Source of the DNA: Cristatella mucedo
Taxonomy: Eukaryota > Bryozoa > Phylactolaemata > Cristatellidae
NCBI GenBank assembly: GCA_009760855.2
Contig: WPIO01000039.1
Location: 3,122,501 to 3,186,500 of the forward strand
Direction of reading: 5' to 3'
Length of the DNA: 64,000 nt
The notes below the pieces were generated by a model that was given only the letters and a program-made list of their open reading frames with translations, was not told the origin of the DNA and made no database searches. Each line of letters starts with the position of its first letter. Positions within the stretch are counted from its first letter, which is position 1. The position numbers were made by a program, and so were the translations under genes. Positions 22,194 to 35,727 of the stretch are shown here, one piece after another.

Positions 22194-25100
22194 CTCTCTC
22201 TCTCTCTGTCTCTTTCTCACTTTCACTCTCACTCGCTCACAATGACCTGCAAGCAGTTGCATGCGCAAACTATCACACATGCCTACATGTGCCCGTGCTC
22301 ATAGCAACTTTGTTTTATCAGCCATATCAGACAAACTGTAACTGCTTGATTGAAGGCACAAGGAGTAAGGCAGGCTGCAAAAGAGAGTTTTGGCCGCTGA
22401 CTGGGACTGTGCATTCGTTGCTTGTAAGTCGCCACACTGATATGTTTCGCGGGGCTCTGCAAAGTCTTCGAATGTGTTATTTCTCTCTCCAGGTTATTGT
22501 CTGAGGACGATGAGATTGCCGAGGCTAGCGGTGGCCAGCACGTGCGGCTCAGCAGCAATCAGCTCCGCTACGTGCTGCGCGGCCTCGAGGACGCTGCCGC
22601 CGTACTTCGTGAGCGTCAGCGCTCAACAACCTGCCGGTCCCGTGGCCACCGGCCTGGCAGCAGCAGCAGCGATTTCCCTCAGGCCGATGTGGCTCTGGAC
22701 GGCCTGCATGCTTCCACCAGTTCGCCGCAGCCACCGCCGCCATCGCAACTGCTGCTGCTCTGCTGCCGTCGTGCCAGCCCTTCGGCTCTGCAGCGCCACG
22801 TCCTTGCTATCACGTGCGCTCTCCAGGTAGGTTCGGCAGTCGGCAGACGTTTTTTGATCGCTCGGTTTTAGCGATGGCGGCTTCGTGTTGTCGTGCAAAG
22901 CTGTGCTTGATAAGCCACGCAGATGCAACAGATTCCTGCATCTGCAGCTTGACCTCACGACACATTGGGCTGATGGCCAAACCTTCGATTGACCCCATTT
23001 GCTCAACTGCTCGTGGCATACGAGGCACTACTGGGCATTACTGGGCCAGTCTGGTGTTGCTGATGCTTCGAGGTGACAGTAATTGTTTCAGTCACCAGGA
23101 CGTCCCTGCATTAATAAAAAGTTAGCTGATTTAACAGCCTCATTTTTATAGCAGCAGAAAAGCTTTATCGGCTATTACCACTGCTTGCACTTGGGAATAA
23201 AGGATTGCCCTCTGCAGGACTCAAACTCGTGATCTGGGTCGTGAAGAGCGACCAACTTTACCCCTGGCCTAAGACCCATGGGATTTCACAGAATCTCTGT
23301 GATTGGTGTGCACTGGTGGAAGTGAAAGCTGAATGAAGCCAGCTATCAGTATTTGGGGCTGGCAAGTTTTATATGTCTTGCTTTTGGTTTTGGATGGTCT
23401 GGGTTAAACGCCTGAGGACGACGTGGCACGACGTCTTCTATCTTTTTTTTTTCCAGAGCTGCAATCTCTTGCGCTCGTGTTTAGCTCTAAATGTAAGTCC
23501 GGCTGCCGGTTCAGCTGCTGTATGCACGAAGTGAGCAAGAACCCCAGAATTGGCAATTGCCTATTAAAGAAGGATTAACTGCCATAAGTTATTCGGCTTA
23601 CCATTGCACTGACCATCAGCAGCATCGGTGTGCAAAGCAGCAGCATGAGATGACCAGTGCTCATAGCCTAACACAAAAGCCCGGTAGCAGTTGGGCAAAC
23701 AGCCTACCACGCATACCGAGAAGCTCTTACCCTAAGCTCGGCCCTGATTTGTCAGCCCAGTGGCTTAGTCTGGGCAGCAGATGGCAAATATTGTCGCGCT
23801 AAGCTAAGCTCTGCTGCTGGCAAACAGCCCATCATCTGGGTTTAGTTAGCAGCATGGCTAGTAGAGGACACCAGGTGCCAGGCTCAACACGGCCAGCCTG
23901 AAGGACTGCCATGTCTCTAGGAGTAAGGAAAACAGAGACCCTAAACTTCTACAGAATTCCCCCTACTTGATTCTAATTATACGCTGGCATTGTTAGTGGG
24001 AATGGAAAAGAGCCATGAGCTACTGTCTTGAAGCCTTGCTGGAGTGGCTGGCTGAGATCTACTTGCAGAACACGGTCCACATACTACTTTGCATTGCTGC
24101 ACCAAGCTTCACCCTTATAGCATTGTGGTTATTAGCAACTACAAATTAGACACGATCCATTGTTTGCAATTCTCGCACAAGGATTTCAGAGAGGTGGCCT
24201 CCGAAAACATGCTAAGCTCATTTGAAAAGGCAATGTACACTAGCACTCAAAAGTGAGGTCAAGCACAGGAAATAAAATTTCTTGTGTTTTGCAAAACCAA
24301 GGTTGTTGAGGCCTTTTTGAAAGTTTCAGATGGTAAGAAAGAACTGCTTTGCATACTATAAACACAGTGAACCTGCAATATACGAGCTCATTAACAGACA
24401 ACCTGATGCATGTAGTTACATGGCCCTAAAAATAGGATAAAGCCTAGGTTTAGAAACCAGAGGAAAAAATATTCTGAATCAGCGATTCCCGTATGTGAGC
24501 ACAAAGATGTGTGCAGAGGATTAGAGAGATATAATCATAAATGCTGGCTGGTTTTTAGGCAGATGTTCACAGGCTACCGGAAACAGAGCCTATATGCACC
24601 GGGTACATTAAAAACATGGCAATGTTTCACACACACACATTGTGTATATCTAAATATAATGTGTTTGTGTGTGTGCGCGTGCGTGCGTGTGTAGATACCG
24701 GTTTCAATTTTGATCTATGATATAATGGCTTTTCTGATTGAATTGGCTACCGAAATAGAGAGTATCTCATTCTCTGTATGCATGTTTTTCCTTGTTAATA
24801 CGTTCTCAATATAGTTTGTAAGCTGAAAATAAAATCTGCATGCCCACCTTCGACTTTGTAAAGATGGCTTAATTTGCAGCCAAAGTTTGATATCATGGCT
24901 GTAGTCTAGAAGCTGGCAAAACATGATGTGGGCAATAGCATTGATGGTCTTATCTTGTAGCACCTCGTTTTCGTAATCGTTGTCATGCAAAATTGCTGTA
25001 ATAATTGTCACTGGGCAGCTAACTGATTCTAGCAAGCCGGTGTGGATGGGCTCGCAACAATGGCTCTGCTCTAATTTAACCACCGAAACTTACCTAGAAC

Positions 25101-25212
25101 TCAGAATGCCTGATTCGAAAAATGTGTGGCCCTTCCACCACCGTTGCTGCATTCTCCAGTAAATTCCAGCCCATTCTCTCTTTCTTACTCCCTCTCTCTC
25201 TCTGCCCCTTGC

Positions 25213-25284
<72 letters not shown>

Positions 25285-27888
25285 CCCGTCTCACCCTCTC
25301 TTTGTGTGGAGTGGCATTTGCTTGCTAATAGGGTTTCTGAAAAAGTCATTTTTGAAAAACAGCTGTTTACTGTTTTCAATTTTCAAAAGCTAGTTCTTAA
25401 CAGCTGTTTTTATTGTTTTTGTTTCATTTGTTCACTTATTTTACAGTCAATAGCTTATTTTTTGGGATGAATACCATTTTGTTGTACATCTTTCGAGATA
25501 AATTCATAATCAATACAGTTTACTTCATATAGTAATATTTTAAGAATGCAAGTGCATTAAGCGACTTATCTGAGAGACACGATCTTAATTATGGACAGAG
25601 ATTCATGCAGACCGAAAAATCTCTTTTAGCATCCATTGATGTCGGTTTAATGATAGAATTGCGTTGTCCAATTTAGGAGATTTTCAGTGCGTTGGCCAGA
25701 GTTTCCAAAGAGCGTGAATGTGGACTTAAGCCATTTGAAACAGTCTTGCCCTCGGACTGCGATTGATGAACCATCTCTTTTAAGCAACAAATTCTATTCA
25801 TCTTGAAGAGACAGGTTCACACTATCAACATCATTTGACGACAACTTCTACATTGTTGACTCCAAATAGACATGATACCAGATTTCCTGCGAAATCTATC
25901 GTAGGTTTTGACGGGGCGACCGTGGGATCTTCGAGACTGCAAAAGAGGTTCATGACATCATTGGTCAATCGCTCTTCAATGCAACACTTCAAATTTTCCA
26001 TGACCTTGGTACTAATGTAATTATTCAGGTTAGAGAGCTTGTTGGACACGACTTCTAAAATTGTGTCAGCACTCATTAACGTCACGTCTTCTCGACTTGG
26101 ATCCTCAATAGCAAGTTTCACAGGTTCCATTGCCTTCAGAAGAGTTTTGAGAGCGTCAAAATCCGATGTCTCAATTATTTCCAGCACCTTGAATTCGGTT
26201 AGTGTCTCACGGATGGCGGTTTCTGCCTTTAATATCGGCTCTAACATTGTTGGAATGGAGTTCCAGTGAGTTTTCACGTCAAGATGCAGTTCAATCTCAG
26301 CTTTTACTTTGGATTAAAATTACAAGACATTATTTCGAACAGTTGATTTGTTGATAAATTTGACAAGCTTGCATGATTTAGTGAGCAGATCGTGGTAATC
26401 GACGTCTCCTTCTAGCGTGTCATTGCTGATCATTTCTAAGCCTGTACCTTCTTCAAAATTGTACATTCATCAATATCGTCACTATCAAGGTTTAAATTGT
26501 CCATCTCAGTACTCGTCTTGTACGATGTATCTCATACTCCTAGGTTCAGACCCATTCTTGTACAATGTGTCATGTACTCCAAGATGCAGACCATGGTTTA
26601 AGCAGAGCTGTCCGATGACATCGATGTGGCTAATGCATTTCTTATTCCGATGAAATCGATGTGGTCTAATGCATTTCTTATTTACTGCAGCCCCTTCCTG
26701 AGTAGATCTCACTAAATTCCTCTCCATTGTTATTCAAAAACGCTTAAATGCTGTTTCATTGGTTCGACCTGTCGAGAGCCGTGCACAAACCAAATATGCG
26801 AACAAGACCGGCTTGATTGTTGATTTATTGCTGCTGTTATGAATTTTGACTCCGAATAATATACGTCCTCTCATAGTCGTGTATTCATCTAGAGTCATGC
26901 TAAGGCTTTCTCCTCTGTTTCCCTTGATGTCGGCAGTCATTTGTTTCTCCTTTATTCGTACTCATCGTGCACCAGCTTCATCACATTGCTTTCGTTTGCT
27001 AGAAGTTTGAATCCGTCTCGTGAGATTGATTGCCGTATATACTTGATTCTAGTGATAACTCTAATCGATATTCCATCAGTAGCCTGATCGGTAAGAATCT
27101 CCTTCAGGCCCTTTTGGAATCACAGGGATCCACTAAGTGTAGTCATAAGTAGGTGCATTTTTAGTTTCTTTTTAAATGTGGTCAAGCCAGGGATGTCGTG
27201 ATGCAAGTCGGGAGTGAGTTCCAGGCTTTGGGAGCTCACGAACTAAAGGCACGGTCTCCAAAGGATTTGAGGTTTGTACGAGATATAGGGAAGCAATTAG
27301 ATTCCGAAAATTGAGCGATACGATGCTTAGCCTGGTGGGGCAATAGATCTGATAGGGTAGGCTGGAGCCAAAGAATGAAGGGATCTAAAATTGAGTGACA
27401 AAACATTAAAGTCGATGCGTTGCTTGACTGGAAGCCAGTGCAGGTCGGCCAGAAGTGGTGTGATGTGGCAACTGCGACGGTCACGACAGACAAGCCCAGC
27501 TGCAGAGGTTTGCACCAGCTGTAAGCGCCTGATTGCACAGGCCGGTAGACCAGCAAGCAGTGAGTTACAGAAGTCGAGACGGGATGTCACAAATGATGGG
27601 CCAACTTAGATTGGTATCCCTGTCTAAACAAGCTCGAATTTTAGCAATAACAATGCAATGCTATGTAGCTGAAAGTAAGTAGACTTGATTGAGGAGCTGA
27701 TGTGGTCGTCTTACGAAAGGTCACTTTAGAACATGACACAGATTTCGTGCAGATTCAACAGGAGATTCAACAGGAGCTGACAGAGCCGATATTGGCTTAA
27801 AGATAAGCCCTGTAGTATCCACTGAATGCTTGTTTGCCACATTGCTGGATGTCCTCATTTCTCTTTTTCTTCAGATTTCATCATTTGA

Positions 27889-27920
<32 letters not shown>

Positions 27921-30900
27921 GCACGCACACACATGCACACACACACACACACACACACTTGCGCTTACACGCAAGCGAGCCTTTTGAGGATATGTTTACA
28001 TTTTGAGATTGGAATGCCGGATGTGTAGTGTACAGTTTGTATTTGTGCTTCCAGTGCAGCAGTCATTGCCTTTGTTGTTTTCACGGCCCTGATTGGCCAT
28101 TACCTTTCGGGATGCCCTTAATTTTTGGTGAGGCATGCTAACTCCAAGTGCATGCTGATGTGGTGCCATGGCATTTGCCACATTCATGCGTTTTATGGCT
28201 CTACTGCCGCTGCCGGGCAAACGACGTTGAGTGCCTGCACTCGTGTCATTTCATCGACCTCTGTTTCTGCTGGAGACACAATTGGCTGCCCTCTATGTCA
28301 TGTTGGGGTCGTTTGTTCCCACTTGCCTAAGTTCAGTCCTGTAGCATGAGATTGGGATTGCAACAGTCATGACATTGCTGCTGTTTACCACGTTCTAGTA
28401 TAGCAAAGTTTGTTGTATCTTCTGAGGCAACACTATTTGACCTGTTGAGTTTTCCCATAATCGGTTGCCCTTTCACTCGAACTTGTTCATTTCGTTGTTG
28501 GGCCTAGGCAACTGGCCTAGTCGTGCCATCCTGCCTCAGTATTGATATGGAGGTTGACCAAGTTTCCCCAAAGATTTTTGATGGCCTGTCAAAATGTGTA
28601 GTCAATGCTGGACCATATTCTTCTGCTGCCTTCGGTGACTGGCTTGCTGAGCTTTTTCATCTGCCTGCATATCACAGCAACTTACTTAACTTACCCACTC
28701 GTCCACTGGCAAATTAAGGGGCCAGTTGGCATTGGACAAGCTCTCAATCCTGGTTTGTCCACTAAGAGATGGGGTGAGGGTGACACACTGGGCAAACGAC
28801 CAGGCCTGGTTGGTTACTTCGGTGCATATTTTTTTGATTGGCGGTTCTTACTTGTTCACTTCCTGCCTGGCTGTCTGGCTAGTATTAATTAATCAGTGGC
28901 CGACGTCATTCCTGATTGGTGCAGCAGTTCCCCTGGTTCAAAGCTTCTTGTTGACTGCTTTTGGCTGGTCAGCTCACAACGAACGATTGGGCAAAGTTAC
29001 TGCCCTCTTTGTACCCTCGGCCTGTAAGAAAGGACTCATAGTAGTGTCACAGTTATCGAGCCAAAGACATTGGCAGACTAGCGACGTTTTCTGTACATCC
29101 AGCCAAGCATGGTTTACTGCACTGCATTGCATTCCGATTGCCTATGCGCTTAGCATGAGGGGGCAAATCTAGATGGGTAGATGGGCAGGTGGCAGAACTA
29201 GGATCTGTACTAGCTTTATTGGCGAAATGGCTCCATTTCAGATTCATTTGCAGTACCTCGTATTCCACCTAGGTAAACCCACACGTACCATTGCTCTGAG
29301 CAGCTGTCGATGAATGATTGCTGTTTATCATGTGTTCTAATTCAGCGATTATAGTTTATAAAGGTGTTATTGCATTTAACAGAAATACCTGTGCATTCGG
29401 GCTGGCAAAGCTCATGGGTTAGGCTAGTTGAAGTGAAGCCTTTTTTAAAGACAAGCTTAATAGGAAACAGTGCCTCGTGTCCGGAGGATGCTTTGATTTG
29501 GTGGTGGCATGCTGGTCTGACGGTAGACAAGGTGCACTGTAAGATTATCCTAACCTTTTTTCCATTATTTTTTTTACCTTTTTTGACCCAGGAGCCACAT
29601 AAAAAACGCTTCTGGAGAGAAGAGCAATGATTTAAGCAGCAGCTTTTTGCTTTGTTCCTGTCTTGATGTCGTGTATGGACAATAAATTAGCTGTTCCATT
29701 CCTCTGCTTAAAGACCGTTGGTGACAGAAGGTCCTAGACTGTGGAACTCACTTTCACAATGTTTAGGCAACGACAACTACTCTCCTGCTACCAACTATGA
29801 CACATCCTTTCCTACCGTCCTGAGCTGCTACTTCCAAGCTACTCACTACTCAATTGCTCTCCCGACTTAGCTATGCTTCTTGCTTTCTCTTTGTTTCTTG
29901 AGATGAAGTCTGTTGGCTACCTAATGCATACCGAAAGCCGCTTAGGCTGTGAGTTCGCTATAGAAAACTCTCCTGTGTAACAGTCACGTAGTCTTTGTGG
30001 AGTTACAGATGGAGATACGATACGATGACAGAAGCCCCCCATAAACCATCTTTGTGTGAACCTGACCATATGCTTTGGGCAAAGTGGAACAATTTCAAAA
30101 GCCTCCATCCTGGCATAACATCGATCTGTGGTTGCATGTGCCGTTTACTGCATTTTGAGCTATGTGATCGAGTGTGTACACTTTATGTACAGGCTGAGGA
30201 AGTGAAGTCGTGGTAGTTAGGCACCATTCTGTAAGATCAGCTCTGCTCAATCGTTCTTCTGTATGCATACAAGTTATTCCACGTGGCACTTCGAGGTCTT
30301 GTTGTATATCGTGGGTGTCACTCTTGCAGATGGCCATGCTGCTGTCCGTCTGTGTCATGGAAGTTGTGAGCACAAAGATGAACCTTGTCAGCTCGCAGCT
30401 TGTGCTTGCGGTGAGTACAGTCTAGGTCCCTAGCAGTAAAATCTCGTTCGAGAGCTGCTGGTCTTTCACTGGCATGCCTTACATTATCCAGCGCTTTGTG
30501 AAGCAGCACTTTGACTGCTGCATGCCAATCCTGCTTGGCAAAAGCCATAATTCTTAACTTTTTTAACTTTTAACTTTTTTTTTAAAGAAAATGAGTGTCG
30601 TTAATGCAGGCTAGTTTGTTTGCAGGAATCGGTGCTGATGATAACTATTGCCCCCCTGAGCTTGTTGCTGAACATCTGCGCAGCCGGTAAGTTAGCACAT
30701 ACTCAGATGATTTGTCAGCATTAGTGTGGTACCACGGATTAATAGGCAACGGTACTAAACCGAGCTTTAGCCATCGTGTGGAGCCGTGAAGGTACCCCTA
30801 GACATCTATTTTGGGATGAGAAAACTGACTTCATTGGAAGGTGTATTAATATACATTTTGTCTTTGTATTCAACTGAAATTTAATGAATTTTTAGTGAGA

Positions 30901-31684
30901 TCGGTGTAATGGTGGGCAAGTTTTAATTTCATTGACTTCGAAATTCGAAGCCCGAGCAGTGTCATGTCGTCACAGGCGGAGGTTAACCCATCACAATGTT
31001 AGGCCTCAAATAAAGTATAGGCCTTATGTTTGCACCATTTGACCTCGTTAGATTATGGTTGATCTCTCTCAGCCAGTAGCTGTTGGAACTACTGTAAATT
31101 GATATTGAAAACTAAAAAATGTGTTTTTGTTCATCGGCTATCAAGATGCAGTGTTTTGGTCAAGAACTTATATCTCAGGGGGGCTTCTCAGTGCTGAACC
31201 CGGACCCCCCCAGTAGGCTAATTTTTGTATGCCCCTTAGCAACCAAATGCCTTCGTTAGCAGCTGCATGCTTCGGTTCCAGATTTTGGCGGATAGACAGA
31301 AGGTATTGTGGATTTCGGTGGTTAGGTGGAAGGTATAACTCCGATAATCCGTGAAAGTACTGCGCGATATTAATGCTAGGACGGTAGGCTAGCAACGAAA
31401 ATTGTATGTATGTTTGTACCTTTAAATATGGCTAACACCCTTTGTATTACGCTTGCAGACCTTATTCGTCTAATAGAAGGTTCGAGGTATTTGTGGAGCC
31501 AGCACACTGGGAAATTTTTGCAGACACCCAGCAAACGTAGCGGTATTCGGAAGACCTTATCGATTCGTGCATGCAGAACTTGCAGCTATGGCAACTGGAC
31601 ATCGCCTAACGAATTTTGTTAAGGGACAGCTATGGTATTACCAACTGGGGGAGTTAAGCAACTGACTGATTGCTCGAAATCTAT

Positions 31685-31720
<36 letters not shown>

Positions 31721-31799
31721 CTGATACACACACTCACATATATATAGCTGATATATACATATATATAGCTGATATATACATATATATATATATATCTTT

Positions 31800-31857
<58 letters not shown>

Positions 31858-34800
31858 TGCGTGTGTGATTGAACAGCCTCATTTATACAGCCGCAGAAGA
31901 GCTTTAATGGCTATTACCGCTGCCTGTAGTTGACAATAAAGGATCGCCCACTGCATGATTCGAACCTTCAACCTCGGTCATGAAGAGTGAGCACCTTACG
32001 TCCTGGGCTGTCGCCGCCGAATTGAGAAAGCTGTCTGATATAACGTTCGAAAATATCTGTGCTAGGAACAATGAAGAACCAGCCTGTGCCTCTGTGCTCT
32101 CAGGCTTCTTCCTGGAGGGACTATTGGCTCCTGAAAAACAGAGTTCCTGGCAGCCAGTTTGTACTTGCACGAATCCAAGCCAAAACACTCGAGCTTAGCA
32201 CCGGCATGATCCCCAGTGAGCAGATAGTGAGTCTAAGGCTCAACAAACACGAACTTATGGTAAGGGTGTAACAAAGAAAGTTCCGCTACTGACGAAAACC
32301 CACACAAAGTATGCCCCGTGTGGGCGTGGCAGTGCAGGGCACTGGGTAACTTAGTATTGGAGGCAAGTATTCTTTACCGACAAAGGTATTTCTTGTTCTT
32401 GTATTTCTGTTAATTGCATTTCTTGTGTCTTTTACAATATCCCATATACTGTTGTTTAAATATCTTACTTGAACGGTTGAGAACAATGATCGGTCTGGTG
32501 GATGAAGCTCTGGTGTGACTGTAATTGTATTTATCCGATGCATTCGGTCCGTGTCATGTTGCGATCAAATCTCATCCAGCAGCCCAGTTGCCTGTGGCAA
32601 GGATCCATTGAAAATCCTTGGCTGTTCTCAATTTATACCGAGCTTCTCGGGAAAAGTGATATGGGCTCTTGTGATCGGTTATCACCTCTACGTTGACTGT
32701 ACCCAGCTGTCTTGTCATCTTGTCAGCTACTTGTCATTTAAACCATCAGAATCTGATGTATCGACTGATAAACTGAGCTCGTGCCATGCAGACATTTAAT
32801 CCTGGATGTCAGCCAATTTTCATGAGCTAAACAGTGATAAAAGATGGGTTCATACTAACTTATAGGACACCCTTAGTGTGCAGCTGACCCAGAAGACATC
32901 TTTGAGAAATGGTGGTCCTGTAGAGTGACCGTTGTCATGTGCTCAGAATGTAGGTGTCCTTTTTGATAACTGCTGACGTTTAAAAGTTTCTACCATGGCT
33001 TGGCTCTTTCATACCTAGCTGAACTGCTGCACCATCAGCTTCAGTGTCTTCGTGCCCTGCAGTCCCATACGGACAATTAATTAGCTGTTTCAGTCCTTTA
33101 ATTAAACACTTCCTACGCTTTGACCGTTGGCAGCAGAAGCTTTTGCTTTGTAGGGCCTAGATAGTGGAAGTCACTTCCACAATTCGTAGACAGTGACATC
33201 TCTTCTAGTACCGACTGTGGCACAATCCCCCCCCCCAGCCGTCCTGAGCTGCTACTTCCACGCTACTCACTTCCTTTGCTGCCCTCTTGACTAAACTATG
33301 CTTCCCACGTTCTTTTTATTGCGTGAGATTGAGTCTGGTGGTTGCCATAATCGCACAGAAAGCCCCCTCCAGCTTTGAGTAAGCTTTAGAAAACTATAGA
33401 AAGCACTCACACAGTCCTTGTGGAGTTACAGCCAGAGATATGTTACATTCTAGACCAATGCTCACTTGTTTATACCCTAGCTTATTCCTAAATATACCAC
33501 TCTAGTAAACAGTCCGTAAAATCAGTTTTGTTGTATGTGTACCTACTCATTAGTTTTTTTTTTTTATAGAGAAAGGCACTGCTGGTGGAGACATTGTCGT
33601 ATTCTGTGTAGTTATTGCATTGCCTGTCATTGCCGTGAAGGCCATTGTGTTTCAATGGGGTGCTTATTTCTATACATGTATATTAACTCTGCATTGCTGT
33701 AATCTGATTGGAGTTCATTCATGCATGTGATTGCTGCTGCTATATTGTGTTTCTTTAAACATATTGAAGCACAGAAAAGTCCTTAAACTGCACGAGGGCT
33801 TTATTTCCTAAAGCACGTTATGCAGTAGCAACTAAACTTGCCTATTAACTATCAAGTCCTTGTTTCTGTGTAGGGCAGATGGTCTGTCAGCTCATCTCGC
33901 ACGAGATCAGCATCACCTTGCTGATTTCTTCCTACGTAGGCTTTGCTATCTCGTTTGCTGGCCTCTACACTGCAATTTTTCAAGTAAAGGTGAGCCGGTC
34001 ATTTACAGTGATGTTTTTTGAATGCATGATCAACAGAGAAGCTGCTGCTACTTATTGTAACTGGCATGGGTATACATTATGCCGTAGTGCTTGTCACTAT
34101 TGCCTCGCTGGCTTGGCCCAGTGTGTAATGTGCTTGCCCCAACCAAGGTGAAGGTGAATGTATTTCATGACTGAGGCCGTGGGCTCAAGCCCCATGGCAT
34201 ATATGAAGCACCTGATTTGAAATCAGGTTCTCTTGGGGTGCTATACGATAAGTATCATGTCACGTGTATCATAAGCTGTTTTGTTAGTTAGTGTATGTAG
34301 GCTTCTCAAATTTGCAGTTGGTTGTGCAATTAGGAAACTTCAGTGTTAGTAGAGTCTTGATAATAAAATTATATTTTAATATTATAAAGCCGTCATACCC
34401 CTGTCTGAAAATGTGTCAGTGTCCAGAGTGTGTAGAGAGCTTTAAATGACTAAGTTCAGAGTGTCAGAGGGCCTTCAAGGGACGATGAACTTCAGCATTA
34501 TATATTTTGAATTACATGTTGAAAAAAGTGATCAGGATCTTCTCCAACTATGATTAGGATATATGACCTTCAAGAAGTTCTCATGAGATTATTGAAGCGG
34601 GCCTGACTGGCATTGAAGAGGGATGCTCCGGTTGCTGCTGGGAATTTGAACTTGCTATTGCTAGGGAAATGGACAGGGCAGACTACTCTCCTGCTGCCGA
34701 CTGTGGCACGTCCTTTTCAGCTGCCCCGAGCTGCTGCTTCCGTACTACTCACTATCTCAACTGCCCTCCAGACTCAGCTATGCTTCTCACTTTCTTTTTG

Positions 34801-35693
34801 TTGCATGATATTAAGTCTGTTGTCTACCGAATGCATGCAGAAAGCCGCCCAGGCTTTGAGTGCCTTATAGAAACCTCTCCTTCATAACACCCACTTAGTT
34901 TTTGTGACTGTGTAAAGTTACAGCCGGAGATGCATTACATTACATTACTTAGGGCGAGGAGGTGGACAAGCTCTTCTAAAATTCTCCCGCCAATCATTCT
35001 TGATGAGCAAAGCTCTTTTGAATTAACTAATTTTAGGTCACTTTATGCTCATGACGAGGTACTGGTCAGGTAAACAGTTATGATGGGTTTCTTCTAATTA
35101 TCTCTTGTGAGCAACTAATCTGGAATGTGTAAGGTGAAAACAACATAAGAACCTAAACTCTCTTTGACTGTGGTGATAGAGTTTTTGCCCTCGATTTAAT
35201 ACGAGCCATCTATATAGAGTGAGCATCTGTACAGAGACACAGATGTCCCCATTAATAAGACCATGTGGCCTCGTGTCTTGGTCTTATTAGTAAGAGGACT
35301 AGTTAGTGGACAGCAAGTCATTATAACAATACTCACTTCTTACCAACCAAAATTGTACAACTGCCCTCTGGTCGCCTAAGGGTATAGTGTAGTTACATGG
35401 TATGCTGTCGAATAGTAGTTATCATTATTCCATTAGTACTTGAATGTATCCGTGAAAAATCATGGTAGAACTCAAGAGTTTGCTCTGGAAGGTAGGCCTG
35501 AGTGTCCACTGACCTAATAGGTTGTTGGCTGTGTGTAGGCTAGTGAGCCTGCCCTACTTACAGACTAGACTGTCTTGCAGTTGCTTATTAATGTTAGATG
35601 AAAATCATGCTTTCGTTGTTATATATATATATGTTATGTTTTATATATATATTTCGTTGGTATATATATATATATACATACATATATATATAT

Positions 35694-35727
<34 letters not shown>

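Noticed and set aside
24715-25083. 122-codon minus-strand ORF
   Set aside because: No conserved motif, no splice signals that fit, and it lies in a repeat-rich intron; treated as chance.
28605-29172. ORFs of 95 and 148 codons in intron 2 of the membrane-protein gene
   Set aside because: Trp/Phe/Leu-rich readings without acceptor/donor context or recognisable domains; phases do not connect to exons 2 or 3.
33571-33730. Exon-like frame [20 protein letters not shown] after a good acceptor in the membrane-protein gene
   Set aside because: No suitable donor follows in frame, and exon 4 (phase 1) joins exon 5 (phase 1) directly without it.
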